Assembly (NCBI GenBank): GCA_036389375.1
Contig: DASVQA010000073.1
Location: forward strand, 1 to 20,436
Reading direction: 5' to 3'
Origin: QHXQ01 sp036389375
Lineage (GTDB): Bacteria > Acidobacteriota > Blastocatellia > Pyrinomonadales > Pyrinomonadaceae
Length of the DNA: 20,436 nt
A program made the translations under genes and the position numbers. Under the pieces are notes generated by a model. It searched no databases and was not told the origin of the DNA. It worked only from the letters and a program-made list of their open reading frames with translations. Shown in pieces: positions 1 to 8,275 of the stretch (within the stretch, counting starts at the first letter, position 1; every line of letters begins with the position of its first letter).

Positions 1-56
1 CGGGGCGCGGCGGAGTTGAGATTTCAACTTTGAAATCTCAACTCCGCCGCGCCCCG
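1..56. repeat. Long perfect inverted repeat, possible terminator of the CAP-domain gene
   Basis: Bases 1-27 are exactly complementary to bases 30-56, leaving 2 nt at the centre. A real RNA hairpin would open a few pairs to make a loop. It lies 14 nt after the stop codon of the minus-strand CAP-domain gene, where a terminator would sit. Whether a U-tract follows on the minus strand cannot be seen because the window ends at base 1. A mobile or REP-like palindrome is the alternative. Confidence 0.6.
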
Positions 57-70
57 CCTCGTTCTTTATG

Positions 71-805
71 TTAGCGCAGCGACGCTGTCGCCGCGCCCTT
101 ATCGGCGTAGCCGCCAGCGTAAGTGATCACGCACATCAACCCGTAAGTCGAAGGCGGGCCGATGGCGACGCCCGCAACGCGAAAGTCCGAACTGAAGATG
201 TTCTTGCGATGACCGCGCGACGGGATACCATCGTCAATGATCATGCCGACGACGGCCTCGCGCGCATCACCACTGTTGTAAGCGATGTTCTCGCCGATGG
301 TCGTCTGCCATTCGCCATAGCGGCCCACACGCTGCTCCGGCAAACTCCCGTCCGACCCCTTGTGCCCCGTGTTGCCGCTCAGCCCCAAGTCGCGCGCGTG
401 ATCCCGCGCGCCCAGACTCATACCCTTCGCCGCGTTGAGTGGCGGCAACGGCTGCGCCGCACGTAGAAAACTGACCGCCTCGTCCAACACGCCTGTGCCC
501 TCTTGCAGCGTGATCATCTTCGGCCCGACTTTAATCTGCTTGCCCGTCGCCGTCTGCTTCAACTGTTCGACGAGCGCCGCATACTGCTGCGGGTTGGCGC
601 GCGCCCGGTTGATCTCGTTCAGTATGGCCAACTCTGCCGCCGACAGATAATCAACCTTCGGGGGCACAGGCTCGCGTCCGATGCTCGCTCGCAACGCACG
701 CTGCGACAATCCAACGAGCCGCGCCGGCAGATGCAGGCGCACCACGATCAGCACCAGCAGCACGACGGCCAAAGGTGCGAGCAGATAGGGGATTCTGCGC
801 TTCAA
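71..805 (-). CDS. Membrane-anchored CAP-domain (SCP/PR1, YkwD-like) protein
   Basis: A 244-aa protein with a basic N-terminus (LKRR) and one hydrophobic segment at about residues 5-23. This suggests an uncleaved signal anchor with the rest outside the cytoplasm. The C-terminal half carries CAP-superfamily landmarks: an HARDLG helix motif, a GHKGSDG segment, GENIAYN, and GHRKNIF near the end. Bacterial CAP proteins of the YkwD type are extracellular. Their biochemical role is poorly defined, so no substrate is proposed. The start is a TTG at 803-805 because a GAGGAG ribosome-binding site (814-819) lies 8 nt upstream. A TTG 30 bases further upstream has no such site. The gene has its own candidate promoter (884-913) and is separated from tRNA-Lys by an intrinsic terminator. 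The family call is firm; the function is open. Confidence 0.85.
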   Translation of the reverse strand: MKRRIPYLLAPLAVVLLVLIVVRLHLPARLVGLSQRALRASIGREPVPPKVDYLSAAELAILNEINRARANPQQYAALVEQLKQTATGKQIKVGPKMITLQEGTGVLDEAVSFLRAAQPLPPLNAAKGMSLGARDHARDLGLSGNTGHKGSDGSLPEQRVGRYGEWQTTIGENIAYNSGDAREAVVGMIIDDGIPSRGHRKNIFSSDFRVAGVAIGPPSTYGLMCVITYAGGYADKGAATASLR

Positions 806-883
806 GATTGTTACTCCTCTAAAGTCAGGTGGCAAAAACTTCTAAGCGATCAGCTTAACCGGCGAGGTCTTACTTGATGGCGG

Positions 884-913
884 ACGATACTGCCTGACCT
901 GCACGCGCGTCAA
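884..913 (-). promoter_or_regulatory. Candidate sigma70-type promoter of the CAP gene
   Basis: On the minus strand a TTGACG box (908-913) is followed after 18 nt by TATCGT (884-889). It lies between the tRNA-Lys terminator and the CAP start, giving a leader of roughly 70 nt. The match is partial (5/6 and 4/6 to consensus). Confidence 0.4.
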
Positions 914-935
914 GCGTTGAGTGGGTGGACGAGCC

Positions 936-972
936 AAAAATAAAGGCGGAGTTTCTCAACCCCGCCTTTATT
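936..972 (-). terminator. Intrinsic terminator after tRNA-Lys
   Basis: An 11-bp perfect stem (939-949 with 962-972) has a 12-nt loop. On the minus strand the stem runs directly into a U-rich tail (TTTATTTTT). It sits 18 nt beyond the 3' end of tRNA-Lys and closes that transcript before the CAP gene. Confidence 0.85.
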
Positions 973-990
973 GCCAGCGCGCAAATTAAA

Positions 991-1063
991 TGAGCCGAGC
1001 AGGACTCGAACCTGCGACCCAGTGGTTAAAAGCCACTTGCTCTACCAACTGAGCTATCGGCCC
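991..1063 (-). tRNA. tRNA-Lys (anticodon UUU)
   Basis: The minus strand folds into a 73-nt class I tRNA. The acceptor GGGCCGA pairs with TCGGCTC (one G-U), and the discriminator base is A. The D-arm contains AGCTCAGTTGGTAGAGC. The anticodon stem AGTGG/CCACT closes the loop CTTTTAA, giving anticodon TTT. The T-arm contains GGTTCGAGTCC. No CCA is encoded, so the CCA end must be added enzymatically. It has its own promoter and terminator and looks like a single-gene transcript. Confidence 0.97.
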
Positions 1064-1078
1064 GCGTTAAGCAAAGGC

Positions 1079-1107
1079 ATTTTACATGTGGGACTAGCGC
1101 GCAGCAA
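1079..1107 (-). promoter_or_regulatory. Candidate promoter of tRNA-Lys
   Basis: On the minus strand TTGCTG (1102-1107) and TAAAAT (1079-1084, 5/6 match) are separated by exactly 17 nt. The tRNA starts 15 nt after the -10 box, leaving a short 5' leader as expected for a tRNA transcript. The -35 box is weak. Confidence 0.5.
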
Positions 1108-1159
1108 GCGCGGCTTTGGTCTGGTTGTAAAGCCGACTTTTAACCACTGACGTAACAGC

Positions 1160-2479
<1,320 letters not shown>

Positions 2480-2484
2480 GAGAG

Positions 2485-2588
2485 AGTAGTCAGTAGTCAG
2501 TAGGTCTTTAGCGCCGGGCCCTTCGGCCTCAGTCGCCAGCCATCAACGTCAGCCATGTGTTACTACTGACTACTGGCTACTGACTACT
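2485..2588. repeat. Heptad inverted repeat, locus 1 (ykgJ-purA spacer)
   Basis: The left arm 2485-2503 is a tandem 7-mer run (AGTAGTC, AGTAGTC, AGTAG). The right arm 2570-2588 is its reverse complement with one mismatch in 19. The 66 bases between the arms are unlike the arms. The element begins 4 nt after the ykgJ stop and ends 5 nt before the purA start, so it fills nearly the whole spacer. Confidence 0.85.
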
Positions 2589-2592
2589 TCGT

Positions 2593-3006
2593 TCAGCTTG
2601 CTTTGCCCCGCTTGATCGGTTTTTCGATGAAGTAGAAGCTGCATGAGCCGCGCACTTCGCGCAGGTCGCGCTGGTCAATGGGGAAGTAGCGGCAGGCGTT
2701 GGGCCGGTCTTCGTAGATGCCGCAGGTGGCTGTGCCGTCCGTCTCTTTCTTGAGGAAGGGGCACTTGTACAGGATTTCGCAGCACGCGCCGCAGCGGTTG
2801 CATTCGCCGCGCCGGAGCGAGAGCGCCTCGATGACCTCCTGCTTGCGCAGGTTGGTGCGCAGGAAACGGCGGAGTTTGCCCTGCGCCTGCCGGGCGCGAA
2901 AGCGCGCGTCTTCCTGCACGGCGCGCAGCCGCTTCGCCGCGGCCAGCCGTTCTTCCAGCGTGCGCCGCTTGCTCTGTATCGGGCGAATGTTTGTGAGTGG
3001 TTTCAT
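2593..3006 (-). CDS. YkgJ-type CxxCxxCC cysteine-cluster protein
   Basis: A 137-aa protein of the Zn/Fe-chelating CxxCxxCC family (Pfam YkgJ/CxxCxxCC). The motif CNRCGACC (Cys69, 72, 75, 76) is followed by Cys82, Cys95 in TCGIYEDRPNACRYFP, Cys105 and Cys122, the usual spacing for a metal-cluster scaffold. The first ~60 residues are rich in Lys and Arg and predicted helical. The reaction is unknown for the family; metal or Fe-S binding is expected from the cysteines. The ATG at 3004-3006 is chosen because it lies 67 nt after the trxA stop. An upstream ATG at 3117 would overlap trxA by 44 bases, and a GTG at 3037-3039 is also possible. No strong ribosome-binding site separates these options. 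The family call is good; the start is uncertain. Confidence 0.85.
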   Translation of the reverse strand: MKPLTNIRPIQSKRRTLEERLAAAKRLRAVQEDARFRARQAQGKLRRFLRTNLRKQEVIEALSLRRGECNRCGACCEILYKCPFLKKETDGTATCGIYEDRPNACRYFPIDQRDLREVRGSCSFYFIEKPIKRGKAS

Positions 3007-3073
3007 CAGCACGTCCGCCAGCCTTGCGCCGCCAACCACACGCGGCGCACTGCCTTGTTCAGCCTGCCAGACA

Positions 3074-3427
3074 TTAAGCCTTGGCCGCGCCGCTCGTGGC
3101 GTTGACGTGTTTATCAATCATGCGCGAGATGGCTTCTTTTGAGGTTGCGCCGACGATCCGCTCCTCCTCTTTGCCACCCTTGAAGAGAATCAACGTCGGG
3201 ATGCCCTTGATGCCATACTTTTGCGAGACCGTCGGGTTGTCGTCCACATTGAGTTTGACGACCTGCGCTTGCCCCGCGTACTTCTCCGCGACCGCGTCCA
3301 CCGTCGGCGCGAGCATCCGACACGGCGCACACCACGCCGCCCAGAAATCTACGAGCACCGGCTGCTCGGATTTGAGCACGTCCGTCTCAAAGCTGCTGTC
3401 GCTTACGTCGTTGACATGTTCACTCAT
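3074..3427 (-). CDS. trxA: Thioredoxin
   Basis: A 117-aa soluble thioredoxin, a dithiol-disulfide oxidoreductase that reduces cytosolic protein disulfides with electrons from thioredoxin reductase. The active site is WCAPC (Cys33, Cys36), with Ala where the textbook Trx1 has Gly. Other landmarks are VDFWA before the active site, NVDDNP, and the cis-proline segment GIPTL. Length is close to the usual 105-110 residues plus a short Ala/Lys tail. No signal peptide is present. The ATG start has a GGAG ribosome-binding site about 10 nt upstream. It lies 90 nt after glgA and 67 nt before the ykgJ start, so a glgA-trxA-ykgJ-purA transcript is possible but not shown. Confidence 0.97.
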   Translation of the reverse strand: MSEHVNDVSDSSFETDVLKSEQPVLVDFWAAWCAPCRMLAPTVDAVAEKYAGQAQVVKLNVDDNPTVSQKYGIKGIPTLILFKGGKEEERIVGATSKEAISRMIDKHVNATSGAAKA

Positions 3428-3517
3428 ATTAGTGTCTCTCCTTATTCTCTCGCGCCCCGCGCCACCTGCGAACCTCGCAAGACTTTAAGCGGGCCGCGCT
3501 AAAACTTTAGACCTCGC

Positions 3518-4954
3518 TCACGTTTGCGCCACAGCCTGATAAAGCTCGACGTACTTGCGCGCCGCCGCCTGCCATGAATTGTCGGCCCGCATGCCGTTTA
3601 ACTGAAGCGTGCGCCAACTTGCGGGTTCGGCATAACAGTAAAGAGCTTCGTAAATGCTGCCCAAGAGCGCCTCCGCCGTGTAGGGCCGAAACTTGAAGCC
3701 GTTACCTGTGGCGCGGGCGCGGGCGAAGTTTTCGACCGTGTCGTCCAAGCCGCCCGTCGCGCGCACAACCGGCACAGTGCCGTAGCGCATCGAGTACATC
3801 TGGTTCAACCCGCACGGCTCGTAGAGCGACGGCATCAGAAAGATGTCCGCGCCGGCCTCGATCTGGTGTGCCAGCGGTTCGCCCGCGAAACCCTTGTAGA
3901 TGCCGACGCGGTGCGGCGTCTGATCCCTGAGCGCCTGTAAAAAATCTTCGTACTCCTGCGCGCCCGCGCCGAGCGCGATGAAGAACGCGCCGGTCTCAAG
4001 GATGCGCGCCGCCGCCTGCTGGATCAGGTCGTAGCCTTTTTGCGCCACGAGCCGCGAGATGATCGCCAGCACAGGCCTGTCCAACTCTTCCGGCAGGCTG
4101 AAGCGGCGCAGCAGATCGCGTTTGCACTCGCGCTTGCCCGTAAGATCGTCGGCGGTAAAGTGCGCCGCGATGTGCGGGTCGGTCGCCGGATTCCACACGT
4201 CGTAGTCCACGCCGTTCGTGATGCCGACGAGGCGTCCGCGCCGCAGGCGCAACAGCCAGTCGAGACCGTAACCCTGTTCGGGCGTCTGAATCTCGTCAGC
4301 GTAACGCCGGCTGACGGTCGAGAGCATGTCGCTCAGCATCAGCCCCGCCTTGAGCGCCGACGCCGCGCCTTCGTGCAAAAAAGCGTCATGCACCTCGCCG
4401 TAAGCGAAGCCGAGCGCAGCGAGTGCGCCCGGATCGAACGTGCCCTGATATGCGAGATTGTGAATTGAAAAGAGCGTGCGCGTGCGCGCGTAGTAGGGGT
4501 CGCCGCTGCGGCGGCGCGCTTTCAGTTCCGCCATGGCGAAACCGGCCGGCCAGTCGTTGCCGTGTACTACGTCGGGCGGCGGGCCCAGACGGCGCAGGAG
4601 CGCGAGCGCCGCACGACAGAAGAAGGCGAACCGCTCGTGGTCGTCGCGGAAACCATAGATACTCGACCGCGCGAAGTATTCGGGCGCATCGATCAGAAAG
4701 GTCGGCGCGCCGATGGTGTCTAAGCTGTACCAGACGGCAGCCCGACGCGTCGTGCCCATCCATTCGACAGCCAGATTGTCAAAAAGCTGTTCGCGGACAA
4801 GCCCGCGATCCGTCTGTGCGTAGAGCGGAAGCACGAGGCTCACGTCCACGTCGCCCACGGCCCGGAGCGCCTTCGGAAGCGCGCTGGCCACGTCGCCCAA
4901 GCCGCCGGTCTTGGCGAACGGTACAGCTTCAGACGTGAGTATTGCGACGCGCAA
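3518..4954 (-). CDS. glgA: Glycogen (starch) synthase, GT5 family
   Basis: A 478-aa ADP-glucose:alpha-1,4-glucan glucosyltransferase that extends glycogen chains, close to the usual length of about 477. The N-terminal Rossmann domain opens with the ADP-glucose motif KTGGL (residues 15-19). It is followed by DVVHGNDWPAGF (128-139), HNLAYQGTF and GITNGVDYDVWNP. The C-terminal domain has SRLVAQKG with Arg301 and Lys306, and PSLYEPCGLNQ with Glu379, matching the E. coli Arg300/Lys305/Glu377 set. The start is TTG at 4952-4954, required to keep the conserved N-terminus; only a weak purine stretch precedes it. No other glycogen gene is nearby. A candidate promoter with a perfect TTGACA lies upstream at 5025-5055. 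Confidence 0.97.
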   Translation of the reverse strand: MRVAILTSEAVPFAKTGGLGDVASALPKALRAVGDVDVSLVLPLYAQTDRGLVREQLFDNLAVEWMGTTRRAAVWYSLDTIGAPTFLIDAPEYFARSSIYGFRDDHERFAFFCRAALALLRRLGPPPDVVHGNDWPAGFAMAELKARRRSGDPYYARTRTLFSIHNLAYQGTFDPGALAALGFAYGEVHDAFLHEGAASALKAGLMLSDMLSTVSRRYADEIQTPEQGYGLDWLLRLRRGRLVGITNGVDYDVWNPATDPHIAAHFTADDLTGKRECKRDLLRRFSLPEELDRPVLAIISRLVAQKGYDLIQQAAARILETGAFFIALGAGAQEYEDFLQALRDQTPHRVGIYKGFAGEPLAHQIEAGADIFLMPSLYEPCGLNQMYSMRYGTVPVVRATGGLDDTVENFARARATGNGFKFRPYTAEALLGSIYEALYCYAEPASWRTLQLNGMRADNSWQAAARKYVELYQAVAQT

Positions 4955-5024
4955 GACTCTTCACCCGACACCCGTCCGCCGGTGTCTGACGACGAGCAAC
5001 TAAACTGCACAGCACAGGGAAGCC

Positions 5025-5055
5025 ATACTATGCCGAGCGCCGGCCGCGTTGTCAA
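5025..5055 (-). promoter_or_regulatory. Candidate promoter of glgA
   Basis: A perfect TTGACA on the minus strand (5050-5055) is followed after 19 nt by TAGTAT (5025-5030, 4/6). The spacing is longer than ideal. It would give a leader of about 65 nt and lies just past the rho downstream hairpin. Confidence 0.35.
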
Positions 5056-5060
5056 CTTAA

Positions 5061-5147
5061 AAGCAGTGCCGGGTGACAGGTGCCGAGTGACGAGTAAAAA
5101 ACTCTGTTCCTTGCTCGTCACCCGGCACTCATCACCCGGCACTGCTT
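5061..5147. repeat. Heptad inverted repeat, locus 2 (rho-glgA spacer)
   Basis: Arms 5061-5094 and 5114-5147 (34 nt each) match as reverse complements at 30 of 34 positions, with a 19-nt A/T-richer loop. The arm is built of 7-mers of the type GTGACAG, GTGCCGA, GTGACGA. It begins 2 nt after the rho stop, making a strong 3' hairpin for the rho transcript. No U-tract follows it on the minus strand. Confidence 0.85.
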
Positions 5148-5149
5148 GA

Positions 5150-6556
<1,407 letters not shown>

Positions 6557-6903
6557 TTCTTTCTCTTCTCTTCAGCGAGCGGCGGCAACTCTTAAACGGG
6601 GGCCGACGCTTCGGTTCTAGCCACGAGTTGTGTCCAACTCGTGTCGTGTTGCTGTCAATGCGATTGAATTGCAAGTAATCAATCGGATGAATGCGGATGA
6701 TTACGGGATTTAATGCCCTGGGTGCGCGAACATGGCGCAGGCGGGCAGTGTATGTCCAGCGGTTGAGTTGCGAGGGATTGCGCGAGGCACTAACTAGAGC
6801 CTCGCGGGCAAATGAACTCACTAACTGTCACGCGGGGATTTGGTCAGCGTCCCTTTGGATGCTCGGAGTCGTCCACGCGTCGCCTGTTGAAATCGCGTAA
6901 TTT
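6557..6903 (-). other. 347-nt spacer / probable rho leader with two hairpins
   Basis: This is the longest spacer within the housekeeping block, and no convincing gene is seen in it. Two perfect stems stand out. One is 9 bp with a 4-nt loop at 6622-6643. The other is 8 bp with a 10-nt loop at 6781-6806 and no U-tract on either side. A TTGACA at 6653-6658 (minus) has no acceptable -10 partner. Rho genes are often autoregulated through long leaders, so a regulatory role is plausible but only inferred. Confidence 0.4.
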
Positions 6904-7512
6904 TCAAACGGGGGCTTGTGAGACAGCCAAGGCCGCTGTGATCGCGCGCCAGACGCGGTCGCGGCCCAGCCCGGTCGGGGCGGCGTAGGCGACAACCCTT
7001 TCAGCCAGACCGGCGGGCGCGGGTAATGTCTGCGTGATGCGCCCGAGGCTCTTGCGCAGTTCGTTTTGCGAGAGCTTATCGGCCTTCGTGGCCACAATCA
7101 GGTGTGGCTTGGCATGAGCGACTAACCACTCATGCAACTGCACGTCCAATTTTGTGGGATCGTGACGCGAATCTACGACGTGAATTGATAGCACAAGGTC
7201 GCGCCGCTTGGCAAGGTAGCCGGTCACAATTTCGCCCCACGACCGCCGAATCGCTTCGGGCACGCGCGCATAGCCGTAGCCCGGCAGATCGACAAACCGA
7301 AATTTTTTATTCAGCAGGAAAAAGTTCAACGCCTGCGTCCGCCCCGGCGTCGAACTGGTGCGCGCCAGCCCCTTCACGCCGAGTAGGGAATTGATCAAAC
7401 TCGACTTGCCCACGTTCGACCGGCCCAAAAAAGCCACCTCCGGCAAAGCGCCCGCCGGCCACTGGTCTTCCGCAAACGCGCTCTTGATAAATTCGGCGCT
7501 GGAAATTTTCAT
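6904..7512 (-). CDS. engB: Ribosome-biogenesis GTPase EngB/YihA/YsxC
   Basis: A 202-aa small GTPase needed for late assembly of the large ribosomal subunit. G1 is GRSNVGKSS (residues 30-38). The G2 region is SSTPGRTQ with its conserved Thr. G3 is DLPGYG (75-80) and G4 is TKADK (142-146). A G5-position segment AYAAPTG (175-181) is less canonical than the usual serine form. Length matches the family (about 195-210). The ATG at 7510-7512 gives the typical N-terminus MKISSAEF; an upstream TTG at 7537-7539 would read into the heptad repeat and is unlikely. No clear Shine-Dalgarno sequence is seen. Adjacency to lon/clp genes is a known arrangement (lonA-ysxC in Bacillus). Confidence 0.96.
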   Translation of the reverse strand: MKISSAEFIKSAFAEDQWPAGALPEVAFLGRSNVGKSSLINSLLGVKGLARTSSTPGRTQALNFFLLNKKFRFVDLPGYGYARVPEAIRRSWGEIVTGYLAKRRDLVLSIHVVDSRHDPTKLDVQLHEWLVAHAKPHLIVATKADKLSQNELRKSLGRITQTLPAPAGLAERVVAYAAPTGLGRDRVWRAITAALAVSQAPV

Positions 7513-7529
7513 AAGACAGTAACGAGTGG

Positions 7530-7590
7530 CGCGTGACAAGTGACAAACTGGGACGAGGTTTTCAACTCGTCACTTGCCACTTGTCACGCG
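7530..7590. repeat. Heptad inverted repeat, locus 3 (between the 152-aa gene and engB)
   Basis: Arms 7530-7546 and 7574-7590 match at 16 of 17 positions (13 contiguous), with a 27-nt centre. The arm repeats the 7-mer GTGACAA. It starts 9 nt after the stop of the upstream gene and ends 17 nt before the engB start. Confidence 0.8.
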
Positions 7591-7599
7591 TTCCCGTGC

Positions 7600-8058
7600 T
7601 TAGGCCGTTGCTTCCTGTGCCTGCTGCGGTTGCTCGGCGCGCATGGCGGCAAAGCGGCGGAAGCGTTCGCGTATGTCGGCGAGCCGCTGGTCTACGTTGG
7701 GCAGACCCATCACGAGCTTTTCGAGATGCTGGAAGCTGTGCGGGCTGAAATGCGCGCGCATGTCGGCGAGGAAGGGTTGCAGCTTGGCGAAGACGACCAG
7801 GTGTTCGCCGTTCGCGTCGTGGAACATAGCCTCGTCAATCGCGCCATGATTGACGAGCGAAGCGGCCATCTCCCAGTAGGATGTGACCATGCGGAAATAG
7901 GCGCTCGTCTGTTCGTTCATCAGCACGCCGAGGATGTCCTGCATGCTGTCGGGATTGAAGCGGATCATCCAGTCGCGCGCCTGCCGCATCGTCTCTTCGC
8001 GCCGCAGATCGTAGAGCTTGAGGATCAGGTCAGCGCCCTTGTGTTTGCTTTTGCTCAT
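7600..8058 (-). CDS. Uncharacterised 152-aa soluble protein between lon and engB
   Basis: I do not recognise this protein with confidence. It starts with a short basic stretch (MSKSKHKG). The rest is amphipathic and probably all-helical, with no signal peptide, membrane segment or cysteine. Possible conserved points are RDWMIRFNPDSM, SYWEMAASLVNHGAIDE and a GLPNVDQRLADIRERFRR helix, then an Ala/Gln-rich tail. The pattern faintly recalls DUF4760-type helical proteins, but that is only an impression. The coding call is strong: the ATG has an AAGGAG ribosome-binding site (8069-8074) 10 nt upstream, and codon use resembles its neighbours. Its place between lon and engB hints at a link to proteolysis or ribosome assembly, which is inference only. 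Confidence 0.8.
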   Translation of the reverse strand: MSKSKHKGADLILKLYDLRREETMRQARDWMIRFNPDSMQDILGVLMNEQTSAYFRMVTSYWEMAASLVNHGAIDEAMFHDANGEHLVVFAKLQPFLADMRAHFSPHSFQHLEKLVMGLPNVDQRLADIRERFRRFAAMRAEQPQQAQEATA

Positions 8059-8082
8059 GTGCTTGTTGCTCCTTAATCAAAG

Positions 8083-8114
8083 CGCGCCCCGCCGCCCGCG
8101 AGCGACGGGGCGCG
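8083..8114 (-). repeat. GC-rich hairpin in the lon to 152-aa gene spacer
   Basis: A 9-bp perfect stem pairs 8083-8091 with 8106-8114 and encloses a 14-nt loop. It lies 9 nt upstream of the AAGGAG site of the 152-aa gene and about 160 nt downstream of lon. No U-tract is present, so it is not a classic terminator. Another GC-rich imperfect stem follows the lon stop at about 8220-8256. Confidence 0.4.
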
Positions 8115-8275
8115 GAAGTGAAATAGCTGTTTGACCCTGATGGTGAATTGAAGGGCGCGAGTGCTCGCTAAGACGCACCGGCCCGGCGGGAAGCAAGCTG
8201 TCCGGCGGGCAAGAGTCGAAGCGCGGGCGTCAGGTTAGCAACCGACGCCGCGCGCCCGCGTGTCTTCTGCTAGTG

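Noticed and set aside
3074..3117. Upstream ATG for the CxxCxxCC protein overlapping trxA by 44 nt
   Set aside because: The extra residues are translated from the trxA coding end in another frame and show no family similarity; an internal ATG after the trxA stop is more likely.
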